From: Halosimplex carlsbadense 2-9-1
GTDB taxonomy: Archaea > Halobacteriota > Halobacteria > Halobacteriales > Haloarculaceae
NCBI RefSeq assembly: GCF_000337455.1
Contig: NZ_AOIU01000003.1
Location: 38,119 to 102,118 of the forward strand
Length of the DNA stretch: 64,000 bases
Reading direction: 5' to 3'
Below, piece by piece: positions 54,407 to 62,691 of the stretch. Position 1 is the first letter of the stretch; each line of letters opens with the position of its first letter. The notes beneath the pieces were generated by a model, which was not told the origin of the DNA, searched no databases, and worked only from the letters and a program-made list of their open reading frames with translations. The position numbers were made by a program, and so were the translations under genes.

Positions 54407-54964
54407 CTATAGCAACAGCCGTTCGGCGACCGCGCCGTCCTCGCGGCGGTTGACGTTGACCGCCAGTCGCGCGTCGTCGCGGACGAGCGTCCGGTCGGGG
54501 CCGTCGCCGACGACGTTGACACCCGCGGGCGCGAGTTCCTCGCCCTCGTGGACGAAGGTCGTGTCGACGCTCACGCCCAGCGCGCTCTTGAGGAAGGTCG
54601 GCGTCGCGACGGTCAGCGACCCCGACTCGTGGGCGTCGAGGACGCCGTCGACCGCCTCGGCGTCCAGCAGCGGCAGGTCCGCGGCGACCGTCAGCACCGG
54701 CCCCTCGACCCGCTCGTCGGCCAGGGCGTGTTGCAGGTCCGCGACGTACCCCTCGCCGGGCGTCTCGATGGTCGGACAGTCGACGTGCGCGGCGGTCTCG
54801 GGGGCGTGCGGGGAGACGACGGCGTACACCCGGTCGATCCGGCTATCGGCCAGCGCCGCCAGCACCCGGTCGACCATCGGCACGCCGTCGACCGGAAACA
54901 GGGGCTTCTCGCCGTCGAAGTCGAGCCGCGTGCCCTTCCCGCCGCAGATCACCAGGGCGTCCAC
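54407..54964 (-). CDS. cobY: Adenosylcobinamide-phosphate guanylyltransferase (archaeal CobY type)
   Basis: The 185-residue enzyme adds GMP to adenosylcobinamide phosphate. It has the nucleotidyltransferase motif VDALVICGGKGTRLDFDGEKPL at the start, VDRVLAAL near 33 and VAADLPLLDAEAVDGV near 88. Archaea use CobY in place of bacterial CobU, and it lacks the kinase function. The GTG start at 54964 overlaps the cobS end by 16 nt. The stop is only 3 nt from the convergent lipoprotein stop. Confidence 0.85.
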   Translation of the reverse strand: MDALVICGGKGTRLDFDGEKPLFPVDGVPMVDRVLAALADSRIDRVYAVVSPHAPETAAHVDCPTIETPGEGYVADLQHALADERVEGPVLTVAADLPLLDAEAVDGVLDAHESGSLTVATPTFLKSALGVSVDTTFVHEGEELAPAGVNVVGDGPDRTLVRDDARLAVNVNRREDGAVAERLLL

Positions 54965-55785
54965 GCGACCACCTCCCCGAGACCGACCGATTCCCAGAGA
55001 CCCGCCGGCACCGCGAAGTCCGCGCGCCAGGCGACCAGTCCGGCGTGGAGCGCGGCCACTCGCGCGAGTTCGTTCGCCCCGCCGACCACGTCGCCGGTCA
55101 CGCCGCCGAGCCGCTCGCGGGCCCACCACAGCAGCGCGAGGGCGACCGTCAGTGCGGTCGCAAGCCCCGCGAGGGCCGCCACCGACGGGAGCGTCAGCGC
55201 GACGGCGGGCGCGGCCAGCGCGAGCGGGGCGACGAGTCCCCGAGATCGCGTCTCCTCGGCGACCGCCGCGCCGAAGCCGTCGTGTGCCGCCGAGCCGAGC
55301 GCGACCAGCGTCGCCATCGCGACCTTCGCCGCGACCTCCGCGGCGACGACCAGCCCGACGGCCGCCGCCACCGGCAGCGCCGCGAGCCCGACGCCCGCGA
55401 GCGCCAGCCCGGCGACCACCGCGGCGAGCGCGAGCGTCCCGCCCACGCCCAGAGCGGTGTCACCCATCACCTCGCGGCGGCGCTCGGCGTCGCCGTGGAC
55501 GACCGCCGCGTCGCCCAGGTCCGCGACGCCGTCGAAGTGGTTGATCCCCGTCAGCCCGACCACGGCGAGGAGATACGCGAGCCCGACCGTGACCGCAGGG
55601 ACAGACGTGACGGCCCCGAACGCGACCGGAACGGCGGCAAGCCCGCCGAGCAGGTACCCCGCGACGGGCAACGTCCACGGCGCCGTCCGAAACGCATCCC
55701 ACGCGCGCTCGCTCCGGCCCACGGGGAGCCGCGAGAGGAAGCCCAGCGCGCCGCGGAGTGCCACCGAGGCGTCCCTCAGACCCAC
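54949..55785 (-). CDS. cobS: Adenosylcobinamide-GDP ribazoletransferase (cobalamin 5'-phosphate synthase)
   Basis: The 278-residue membrane enzyme joins the lower-ligand riboside to adenosylcobinamide-GDP. It has LGFLSRLPVG near residue 12, the CobS motif GINHFDGVADLGDAAVVHGDAERRREVMGDTALG near 75-110, and about six hydrophobic helices. The GTG at 55785 overlaps the cbiB end by 10 nt; an internal GTG at 55764 is possible. The surrounding coupling (cbiB-cobS-cobY) places these steps on one transcript. Confidence 0.9.
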   Translation of the reverse strand: MGLRDASVALRGALGFLSRLPVGRSERAWDAFRTAPWTLPVAGYLLGGLAAVPVAFGAVTSVPAVTVGLAYLLAVVGLTGINHFDGVADLGDAAVVHGDAERRREVMGDTALGVGGTLALAAVVAGLALAGVGLAALPVAAAVGLVVAAEVAAKVAMATLVALGSAAHDGFGAAVAEETRSRGLVAPLALAAPAVALTLPSVAALAGLATALTVALALLWWARERLGGVTGDVVGGANELARVAALHAGLVAWRADFAVPAGLWESVGLGEVVAWTPW

Positions 55786-56732
55786 GTGAGCACCCCCACA
55801 CCCAGGTACGCCAGCCCGCCGGCCAGTCCCACCCGGCCGACCGCCCGTTCGGCGTCCTCGACCGTCGGCAGCGACGCGTCGGCGTTGATGTCGTACACGC
55901 CGGGTTTGACGAGTCGCACGTCGAGCGCGGCGGCGACCGTCCCCATCGGCCACCCGGAGTTCGGCGAGGGGACGCGGTCGAGCCAGCGCCGCGCGGCGAC
56001 GGGCGAGCCCGGCGCCAGCGTCGCGACGGCGATCAGGACCGCGCTCGCCCGCGCTGGCGCCCACATGACCGCGTCGTCCAGCCGCGCCGGCGCCCACCCG
56101 ACCGGTTTCGACCGGTAACCGAGCATCGAGTCCATCGTGTTCACCGCCTTGACCCACGCCGCCCCCGCCGCGCCGAGCGCGACCGCCGCGACTGCCGGGT
56201 CGAGGCCGGCCGGGATCGACCCCGAAGACAGTACCAGGCCGGCTGCGACCGCGAGTGCGGCGAACGCCCCCAGCGGCGCGACCAACCCGTCGGCCAGGTT
56301 CTCGGCGACGCTCTCGACGACCGCGCTCCGGGTCTCGCCGGGCGACAGCGCTGCGGCGTCTCGACCGGCGAGCGCGCGTAGCTCCGCGCGAGCGGCGTCC
56401 ATGTCCGTCTCCGTCAGCGCCGTCACCTCGCGGGCGACCGAGAGCAACCGCCGGAGACTCGTCGTCAGAAACAGGGCGACGCCGCCGACGACGGCGCCAG
56501 CGAATGGCTGCCAGGCGCCGACCGCGGCCACGAGTCCACCGACGGCCAGCGCTGCCGCGATCGGAAGCGCCAGAGCCGCGAGCGCGCCGACGAGTCGCGG
56601 CCGGGTCCACGACCGGTCCAGCGGCCCGACCAGCCGGCCGAACCAGGCGACGGGGTGGGCCCGCGTCGGCGGCTCGCCGACCACCGCGTCGAGCGCGAGC
56701 GCCAGCCCGACCGCGACGGTGCTCAGCGACAC
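55776..56732 (-). CDS. cbiB: Adenosylcobinamide-phosphate synthase
   Basis: The 318-residue membrane protein attaches aminopropanol phosphate to adenosylcobyric acid. The N-terminus is typical (ALDAVVGEPPTRAHPVAWFGRLVG, residues 13-36), and AWVKAVNTMDSMLGYRSKPVGWAPARLDD is near 190-218. Several hydrophobic helices lie between and after these motifs. Both ends overlap neighbours: the start overlaps the HAD stop by 10 nt and the end overlaps cobS. Confidence 0.9.
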   Translation of the reverse strand: MSLSTVAVGLALALDAVVGEPPTRAHPVAWFGRLVGPLDRSWTRPRLVGALAALALPIAAALAVGGLVAAVGAWQPFAGAVVGGVALFLTTSLRRLLSVAREVTALTETDMDAARAELRALAGRDAAALSPGETRSAVVESVAENLADGLVAPLGAFAALAVAAGLVLSSGSIPAGLDPAVAAVALGAAGAAWVKAVNTMDSMLGYRSKPVGWAPARLDDAVMWAPARASAVLIAVATLAPGSPVAARRWLDRVPSPNSGWPMGTVAAALDVRLVKPGVYDINADASLPTVEDAERAVGRVGLAGGLAYLGVGVLTWV

Positions 56733-57376
56733 CCCATCGCCTCCAGTCGCGCCGGGAGATCCGCCAGGTCGGTGTCGGGCAGGAGGACGCTACTCGCCCC
56801 GGCGTCGTCGGCGCCGCCGTCGGTCGCGGGGTCGTCGCCGACGTGAACCAGATCGGCGACCGGAGCGTCCAGCGCCCGCGCGACCGTCTCGAACGCGCGA
56901 CGGTCGGGCTTGCGCCACCCGCAGTCGACGCTCGCGACGATCGCGTCGAACCGGTCGGCGTCGAGTTCCGATCGGGCGAGCGTCCGCTCGACGAGCCCGT
57001 CGACGCTACAGTTCGAGAGGATTCCGACGGGGGCGCCCTCGGCGGCCGCGGCGACGGCCGATTCGGCGCCCTCGCGAGTGTCGACCGGGCCGTCGAACGC
57101 CTCGCGAACGGCCGCCGCGACCGTCTCCGCGTCGGCGTCGACGCCGCGGCTCGCCAGTGCGTGTCGGACGTGGTCCGACAGCGCGAGTTCGGCCCCCGGT
57201 TCGACAGTGACCTGCGGCTCCCGGTAGGCCGCCGCCCAGTCGTCTGGGACCGCGACCCCGCACTGGCGGAGCTGGCGGGCGACCGCCTCGGCGGGGTCGG
57301 CGGGTCGAGCGACGGCGACGAGCGTGCCGAACAGGTCGAACGAGACTGCCACGCACCCCTCATCGAAACGCCACAC
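56723..57376 (-). CDS. HAD family hydrolase, first gene of the cobamide unit
   Basis: The 217-residue protein has HAD motif I as VSFDLFGTLVAV near residue 10. The second Asp is replaced by Phe, as in haloacid-dehalogenase-type members. Motif II is GILSNCS near 117, motif III Lys is in CGWRKPDRRAF near 150, and motif IV is VHVGDDPATD near 178. It overlaps cbiB by 10 nt and leads the transcript. A phosphatase acting on alpha-ribazole phosphate or on a cobamide phosphate would fit the gap in the pathway, but this is inference. The start may be the GTG at 57376 or the internal GTG at 57352. Confidence 0.75.
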   Translation of the reverse strand: MWRFDEGCVAVSFDLFGTLVAVARPADPAEAVARQLRQCGVAVPDDWAAAYREPQVTVEPGAELALSDHVRHALASRGVDADAETVAAAVREAFDGPVDTREGAESAVAAAAEGAPVGILSNCSVDGLVERTLARSELDADRFDAIVASVDCGWRKPDRRAFETVARALDAPVADLVHVGDDPATDGGADDAGASSVLLPDTDLADLPARLEAMGCR

Positions 57377-57582
57377 CTTGAACGATACGGACTGTTCAGC
57401 GCGCTGGTGCCCCGGACGGCGAACTGCCGGGGTGACCGACTGTCGACGCCGTCGCTCGGCGAGGCGGCGGGATAAATAAAGGGGTGTGCGGGCCGATTCG
57501 GCCCCGGGTCACATGGGTCGTGGGCCGCGCGCTCGGCTTCGGGCAGGCCTGAGCTGTCGGCGAGGCGTCCGGACGGCCGCCG

Positions 57583-57759
57583 TCAGCGGCAGTCGCCGTC
57601 CGCGTTCACCCACTTGGCCCGTCGGATGTCGTACTTCCCACAGACCGGACAGGTGTGATACTGGATGTCGAACTGCGTCTCGCACCCGAGACACAGATAC
57701 GGTAACGCCTCGGGCTTCGACAGCCCTGAAGCGCGTTTGGCCCGTTCCAAGACGCCCAT
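57583..57759 (-). CDS. Zinc-ribbon microprotein
   Basis: The 58-residue protein starts MGVLERAKRASGLSKPEALPY and has CLGCETQFDIQYHTCPVCGKYDIRR (shown here in shorter segments: CLGCETQFD and HTCPVCGKYD). The two C-x2-C pairs form one zinc ribbon. It is a conserved haloarchaeal type of unknown role. The ATG at 57759 is preferred to the GTG at 57768. Confidence 0.7.
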   Translation of the reverse strand: MGVLERAKRASGLSKPEALPYLCLGCETQFDIQYHTCPVCGKYDIRRAKWVNADGDCR

Positions 57760-57942
57760 CGTGACCACATCCGTACCAGGAACGCTCCCACTAAAAAGAG
57801 CGAGGATAGTTTACACCCGCCGAAAACGCTCCAGTCCGGCTCTACAGCCACTTTTGGCCGTGTTCTCGTCGACCCGGTTTCGCGGCCCGATCGACCCCGC
57901 TGGCACGCGTCGAACGAGCGGGTCGCGGGGACCGGCCGTCGC

Positions 57943-58329
57943 TCACTCGCCGTCGTCGCTCTCGTGGTCGTCCGCCTCGGTCACCGGGACGCGCGTCGGT
58001 CCGTCGTCGTTCTCGTGGCCGTCTCCGTGGCGGCGCTCGCCGTCGCCGCCGACCGGGAGCCGCTCGCGCATCTCGCTGGCGAGCGACTCGACGCGGTTGC
58101 GGACCGTCGAGGCCTCGTCCTCGAAGCGCTCGACGTTGCGCTCGACGGAGTGGACCCGGTCGCGCGGGATCTGTTTCATCAGGTCGTTGCCGTCGTCGTC
58201 GGTCCCGGACTTGAGCATCCAGTGGTCGCGCGCGTAGACGACCTCCTCGTTGTCGACCGTGACTTCGGTCGTGCCTTCCTCCGGGTCGTCGTAGACGATC
58301 GTCGCCTGGCCGAGTTCGATTTCGTCCAT
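57943..58329 (-). CDS. Conserved acidic protein with coiled-coil segment
   Basis: The 128-residue protein starts with a small beta-rich part (MDEIELGQATIVYDDPEEG and VTVDNEEVVYARDHWMLKSG). A helix with heptad character follows (VHSVERNVERFEDEASTVRNRVESLASEM, about 60-90), and the tail is acidic and His-rich. I recognise no named family or enzyme motif. It is a standalone gene, divergent from the FNT channel gene. Confidence 0.6.
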   Translation of the reverse strand: MDEIELGQATIVYDDPEEGTTEVTVDNEEVVYARDHWMLKSGTDDDGNDLMKQIPRDRVHSVERNVERFEDEASTVRNRVESLASEMRERLPVGGDGERRHGDGHENDDGPTRVPVTEADDHESDDGE

Positions 58330-58506
58330 ACCCGAGGTTGTGGTCCCAGGGGTTTACACCCGGCGACGCCGGACGCGGGCCCCCCGGTGGCCGCGACCGG
58401 GAACGGCGCGAGCCCCCGGCGGGACCCACCGCCCGCGAGCGCCCGCGAAGGTGCCCCATTCGATCGCCGGCCAGCGGCTTTTGCCCCCGGCGCCCCGATC
58501 GATCAC

Positions 58507-59292
58507 GTGGCGGAGCAACTGGATCCCGAGGAGATCTTCGAACGCGCCGTCGCGGAGGGCGAGCGCCGGCTCGACCAGTCGACGCTCGAACTCGCCTCTA
58601 CGAGCTTCATCGCCGGCTTCACCGTCCTGTTCGGCGTCGTCGCGCTCGGTATCGTCGAAGGGCTCGTCGAACCGACCGCCGGCCACGCCGCCCGAGTCGC
58701 CGGGGCGCTGGCCTTCGCGCCCGGGCTCGTCTTCCTCGTCGCCGGCCGGACGGAACTGTTCAACGAGAACTTCTCCGACCCCGCCGCCGCCGCGGTCGAA
58801 CGCGGTACCTCCGCCGCCCCGTCGCTGCTTCGGCTGTGGACGCTCACGTTCGTCTTCAACCTCCTCGGTGGCTGCCTGCTGGCGCTCGTGTTCGCCGTCG
58901 AGGGCGCGATCCCACCGGCCGGGGCCGAGGCACTCGCGCGCTTCGCCGAGGAGACCGCGCACCGACCCGCAGGTACGTGGTTCACCCGCGGCATCGCCGG
59001 CGGCGCGCTCGTGAGCCTGCTCTCTTTTCTCGTGGTCTCCGTCCGGAGCGACGGCAGCCGACTCTGGCTCGCCTACGCCGTCGGCTTCATGCTCGCGCTC
59101 GGGCCGTTCGACCACGTCGTCGTCTCCATCCTCCACGTCGTCCTCGGGACGCTGCTCGGCGCGACGGTCGGTCCGGAACGCCTCGCCGCGATGACCGCCG
59201 TCGTCACCGCCGGCAACCTCGTCGGCGGTCTCGGCCTCGTCACCGTCACACACGTCACACAGGCGATGGGCGCCGACGGGTCCGAGGAGTGA
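58507..59292 (+). CDS. Formate/nitrite transporter (FNT) family channel
   Basis: The 261-residue protein has an acidic cytosolic start (VAEQLDPEEIFERAVAEGERRLDQSTLEL) and six hydrophobic helices of the FNT fold. LVAGRTELFNENFSDPAAAAVE lies near residue 80 and a broken-helix FNxxGG segment (FNLLGGCLLALV) near 118. These channels carry formate, nitrite, hydrosulfide or similar small anions. The GTG at 58507 begins the conserved N-terminus. A role in nitrite or formate transport cannot be decided; no linked enzyme is present. Confidence 0.75.
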   Translation: MAEQLDPEEIFERAVAEGERRLDQSTLELASTSFIAGFTVLFGVVALGIVEGLVEPTAGHAARVAGALAFAPGLVFLVAGRTELFNENFSDPAAAAVERGTSAAPSLLRLWTLTFVFNLLGGCLLALVFAVEGAIPPAGAEALARFAEETAHRPAGTWFTRGIAGGALVSLLSFLVVSVRSDGSRLWLAYAVGFMLALGPFDHVVVSILHVVLGTLLGATVGPERLAAMTAVVTAGNLVGGLGLVTVTHVTQAMGADGSEE

Positions 59293-59384
59293 GACGACAG
59301 GTGTCCCGGACGACCGGAGTCCATCGGCGCGCGTGTGGGAGGGGTCGGGGGTCGGTCACGCGCCGACACCGAGACACCGTCGTG

Positions 59385-59402
59385 GGCCGGTAAACACCGG
59401 CC
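59385..59402 (+). terminator. GC hairpin downstream of the FNT gene
   Basis: GGCCGG-TAAACA-CCGGCC forms a perfect 6-bp stem with a 6-nt loop, about 95 nt after the FNT stop. It is not followed by a T-run. It could be a processing or termination element, or a chance GC stem. Confidence 0.3.
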
Positions 59403-59521
59403 TCGAGGAACTCAGGACTGACCCGTGTTAGACCTTGGCATGCGTTCTGGATACGTCGGGCGCGCTCTCGGAGACCGGTGTCGTCGCTCGACGGTCGGAT
59501 GCGGTTCGGCCGAAAAGCGAG

Positions 59522-59549
59522 TCCGCCCTCCCCGAATTGAACGGGGGAC
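59522..59549 (-). other. tRNA 3'-end remnant, probable integrase attachment site (tRNA-Tyr-like)
   Basis: On the minus strand this segment reads as a perfect T arm (stem CCCCG/CGGGG at 59530-59546, loop TTCAATT) followed by AGGGCGG and a discriminator A (59522). No matching 5' half or anticodon arm follows. A 3' tRNA fragment next to a tyrosine integrase gene is the usual scar of element integration into a tRNA gene. The implied C1-G72 pair with A73 is characteristic of archaeal tRNA-Tyr, so the target was probably tRNA-Tyr. The intact tRNA should be at the other end of the element. Confidence 0.6.
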
Positions 59550-59630
59550 TGCGGCGGGATAACAGGGTTGCATCGGGCCATCTGCTCGGCTTCCCCGACC
59601 GACGTCGTGGGTTCGCGGAGATGACAACCG

Positions 59631-60627
59631 ATGACGCAAAACCTCGAACTCATCGCACCACAGAAAGCGGTAGACCTCTACCTCGCTCAACGGGAAGACG
59701 ACGCTTCTGAAAGGACCGTACAGGCTCACAGATACCGCCTCAAGCACTTCGTTCGCTGGTGTGGAGAGGAAGACCTCACCAATCTCAACGATCTCACTGG
59801 CCGTAGGCTGTACGAGTATCGGCTCTGGCGGAAGGATGACGGTGACCTCAACCCTGTCTCGCTTCGGACCCAACTCTCGACACTCCGTGCCTTCGTGCGG
59901 TTCTGTGAGAGCATCGACGCCGTCGAGTCAGGTACGCACGAGGAAATCCTGCTCCCGACCCTCGATGCCAACGACGACGTCAAGGACGAGATGCTGGACG
60001 GAGAGCGGGCAGAGAAGATTCGGGAGTACCTCGAACGATTCGAGTACGCCTCTCGAAAGCACGTTCTGTTCGAGATTTTCTGGGCCACTTCGATACGGAT
60101 GGGAACCCTACACTCGCTCGATCTCGAAGACTTCCGCTTGGAGGAGCAGGCGCTCGCAATCCGTCATCGTCCCGACGAGGGAACTGCACTCAAGAATGGA
60201 GAGCGGGCGGAGCGAATCATCGCCTTGCCAGAGCAGACGTGTGACGTCGTGAGCGACTGGATAGCCCACACCCGCCCTGACGTGAAGGACGACGACGGAC
60301 GAGAGCCACTCGTGACGACGGAGCAAGGGCGTGTTAGTCAGAGCAACATCCGTGCCCTCGTGTACCACATCACCCGACCCTGCTACTACGGTGAGTCCTG
60401 CTGTTGTGACGAGCAGTACCCCTACTCCTACGCCAGCAAGTGCGAGCAGTCACGGAGTCCCCACTGCTTGCGGAAGGGGAGCCTCACCCATCTCTTGGAA
60501 CGACGTGCCAAAGCAGGTCGTCTCTGATAGGGCAGACGTCTCGCCCGACGTTCTTGACAAGCATTACAACAAGATGACCGAGGAGGAGAAGATGGAGCAA
60601 CGGCGGGAGTACCTCGACTCGATGTGA
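59631..60627 (+). pseudogene. Tyrosine recombinase/integrase disrupted by a one-base frameshift
   Basis: The first frame encodes a XerD-like integrase through residue 290: core-binding domain, Arg156 in SIRMGTLHSLD, and His278/Arg281 in [12 protein letters not shown]. It then changes to a short wrong-frame tail and stops at 60527. The missing end is in the +1 frame from 60502: [14 protein letters not shown], and then LDKHYNKM with the catalytic Tyr, ending at 60627. Removing one C at 60501 restores a 331-residue protein. A Cys-rich insertion ([16 protein letters not shown]) precedes the His box. As written the enzyme lacks its nucleophile; programmed frameshifting or a sequencing error must be excluded. 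Confidence 0.8.
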
Positions 60628-60658
60628 CCGCCCGATTGTCATAGGATTATATGGGGGG
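60628..60658 (-). repeat. ~28-bp repeat, copy A (inverted)
   Basis: On the minus strand this reads CCC, two variable bases, CATATAATCC, TATGACAATCGGG. It matches copy B (62655-62685) with about four differences over 31 nt and copy C (63001-63028) over a shorter span. It begins at the base after the stop of the broken integrase. A is inverted relative to B and C. Confidence 0.65.
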
Positions 60659-60988
60659 TGAAGGGACTGGTAGACCACCCCTCTTTGAATGACAGACAAC
60701 AGAAATAACACAGTGGAGTTTTAAGAGTATTTAGTGTCCGCGTTTGTCTAGAGAAAGTGCATCAAATCGCCTCTGTGTACAGAAAATCGGGTTAGAACTG
60801 GTCGCCATCTTTAAGTATGATACTAACCAATAGTAGTGTAAGGAAGTCAGAAAGGTATCGCTCGATGAGTAGCCACTTCTCCTGCTGAGGGTATCCGTAT
60901 AGCGGTGGTTTGAGCAGTGGGTCTGGCAGTCACGAGACTGTTCAGCACGGCTCTTGAGCGATGAGTCTGGCTTGTGAGGTAACACAAT
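60659..60988. other. AT-rich intergenic region in the integrated element
   Basis: This 330-nt stretch has no gene I can support. It contains T-rich patches (60716-60735 and 60808-60830) that may be promoters for the gene at 60989. A loose direct repeat of GAGC-N2-TG-N-GTCTGGC type starts at 60914 and 60956, 42 nt apart. No origin-type repeats are clear. Confidence 0.45.
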
Positions 60989-61642
60989 ATGCAACGAAAC
61001 AGCAACGCCTCTGGCAATCAAGAGGACAGGGAATCGTCCGACGAGGACGTGGATACAGACACAGCGAAAGCCGTAACCGATGGAGGGCAACCGCTCGCCT
61101 TAGAGGAGCGACTCGACACTGGCTCGAAGTCGTGGGGTGATGTCCAGAAGGACAAGCATCAGTACGACCATCAGCCGAGTTTCCCGCCCTGCTCGACGGC
61201 TCGGACGACGCTATACGCACGAGATGCAGACGGGGATATGGAGGAGCGATACGAGGTGTTCTTCCGCCTGCAACACGGTCGTCAACACCCATACGAGCGA
61301 CGGTCGAACGGTTACAGCGAGGGATGGGATGGCCAGAAGGTCCGACAGGAAGACGTCTGGAAGTTCTGCCGAGCGCACATCATCCTCTCACGAGCAGATG
61401 TCAACGGTCCCGTTAAAGAGTGGGCTGTCCAGAAGGTGATGGCCGAAGACCTGCAAGGATTCAGTCGGTACTACGAGGGTATCGATGGGGCCAGTATCGG
61501 CTTCGCTACCCTCTACAAGTACGACGATGTGGAGATGGCGAATGACTCCTATCTCGTGGAGGAAGCCGAGAAAATGCTCGGTATCGATGGCGAGAAGTTG
61601 ATGGACTACGTCTGGCGAAAGTACGGGAGTGACGTGCGATGA
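60989..61642 (+). CDS. Hypothetical element protein coupled to the primase gene
   Basis: The 217-residue protein has an acidic disordered start (about 1-60), then a mixed domain with YEVFFRLQHGRQHPYERRSNGY near 90 and a helix-rich C-terminal half (KVRQEDVWKFCRAH near 115, LVEEAEKMLGIDGEKLMDYVWRKYG near 188). I do not recognise a family. Its stop overlaps the primase ATG (ATGA at 61639-61642), so the two proteins probably act together in replication or maintenance of the element. Base use is less GC-rich than in the chromosome left of 59.4 kb. Confidence 0.7.
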   Translation: MQRNSNASGNQEDRESSDEDVDTDTAKAVTDGGQPLALEERLDTGSKSWGDVQKDKHQYDHQPSFPPCSTARTTLYARDADGDMEERYEVFFRLQHGRQHPYERRSNGYSEGWDGQKVRQEDVWKFCRAHIILSRADVNGPVKEWAVQKVMAEDLQGFSRYYEGIDGASIGFATLYKYDDVEMANDSYLVEEAEKMLGIDGEKLMDYVWRKYGSDVR

Positions 61643-62583
61643 GTCGCTTTGACTTCACCTTCCAGCAGGACAGTGAGGATAACACAGGTGGTGGTGACCG
61701 TTTCCCCAGTCGCCTGAAGGAACACGACCAGTGGCTCGTGACTCAGGACAAGAAGCCAATCGTTCCATCCGAGGGGTGGCAGAAGTCGGTGAATCAACTC
61801 GCTTTCACCGAGGCGCAGAGCAAGGCCGAACAACTCGGTGGAGCAGTGGCCTTCTGCTTCACCGAGGGCGGTCCCTTCATCGGATTCGACCTCGACGATG
61901 TGAAGGAAGGCGGTGAGTTTACGAACGAGGCACTGGGTATCGTGGAACGACTTGACTCCTACACCGAGGTATCGAGTTCGGGAACAGGGCTACACATCAT
62001 CGCAGAAGGCGATCACTCGGACGACCACAAGCATCGCGGCGACTTATCGGAGGTAGGACATCTCGAAGTGTACGACGAGAGCCGGTATTTCGCCCTGACC
62101 GGAGATGTGTACGGTGGCTTCACATCGGTCGAGAGTAGGTCCACAGTGGTCCGAGAAGTGCAGGACGACCATCTCCCCGAAAGCCAGAAGTTTTCCTTCA
62201 CGGGTCAGCAAAAGCCTGTGAGTGAGCAGGGGTTCGACGGAGGAAAGACGGGTGCAACTCCCGAGCAGGTACGCCGAACCATCGAGGAGTATGGTAAATG
62301 TAGGCATACAGATGTCGACCACACTCGTGTTATTCACTGGTGGAGAGGACAGAATGGGATGAAGACCTCTGCCTCCGAAGCGGATATGGCCTTCATCGAG
62401 CAACTATACTTCTGGTGTCAGGGTGACCAGCAGTTGATGGATGAGTGCTTCCGTACCTCTGGCCGGATGCGTCCGAAGTGGGACGAGGTGCATTACTCAA
62501 ATGGAGACACCTATGGCGAGAGGCACATTCGAATCGCCTGTCGGAGAGGAGATGACGAGTTCGATGGGAGGTATGTACAGTAA
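61639..62583 (+). CDS. Primase-polymerase (AEP, NrS-1-like) without helicase domain
   Basis: The 314-residue protein has a primase-polymerase domain. Metal motif FIGFDLDDV is near residue 76, the SGTGLHIIAEGD segment near 114 and LEVYDESRYFALTGD near 141. A small C-terminal domain follows with QLYFWCQGDQQLMDECFRTS near 253 and RPKWDEVHYSNGDTYGERH near 276. This matches NrS-1-type phage and plasmid primases, but the usual superfamily 3 helicase part is absent. It would serve replication of an integrated plasmid or virus. A fragment of a related protein lies directly downstream. Confidence 0.75.
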   Translation: MSRFDFTFQQDSEDNTGGGDRFPSRLKEHDQWLVTQDKKPIVPSEGWQKSVNQLAFTEAQSKAEQLGGAVAFCFTEGGPFIGFDLDDVKEGGEFTNEALGIVERLDSYTEVSSSGTGLHIIAEGDHSDDHKHRGDLSEVGHLEVYDESRYFALTGDVYGGFTSVESRSTVVREVQDDHLPESQKFSFTGQQKPVSEQGFDGGKTGATPEQVRRTIEEYGKCRHTDVDHTRVIHWWRGQNGMKTSASEADMAFIEQLYFWCQGDQQLMDECFRTSGRMRPKWDEVHYSNGDTYGERHIRIACRRGDDEFDGRYVQ

Positions 62584-62654
62584 GAGAGATCGCTCAATCC
62601 TGTGGAGACCACCCACACACACTACTGTGATATTCCGCCTGTTCTCATCGCCCA

Positions 62655-62685
62655 ACCCTTCATATAACCCTATGACAATCGGGTG
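62655..62685 (+). repeat. ~28-bp repeat, copy B
   Basis: This copy reads CCC, TT, CATATAACCC, TATGACAATCGGG, then TGG. It lies 71 nt after the intact primase stop and directly before the second primase fragment. It contains a CATATAA box about 32 nt upstream of the ATG at 62696, so it could also be read as a promoter. Confidence 0.65.
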
Positions 62686-62691
62686 GAGTCC

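Noticed and set aside
57377-57582. Possible cobalamin riboswitch upstream of the cobamide genes
   Set aside because: I found no B12-box-like conserved segment or the expected multi-stem layout, and such riboswitches are rare in archaea.
60914-60972. Loose direct repeat GAGC-N2-TG-N-GTCTGGC as an origin iteron
   Set aside because: Only two imperfect copies are present, with no AT-rich unwinding array between them. That is too little to call an origin.
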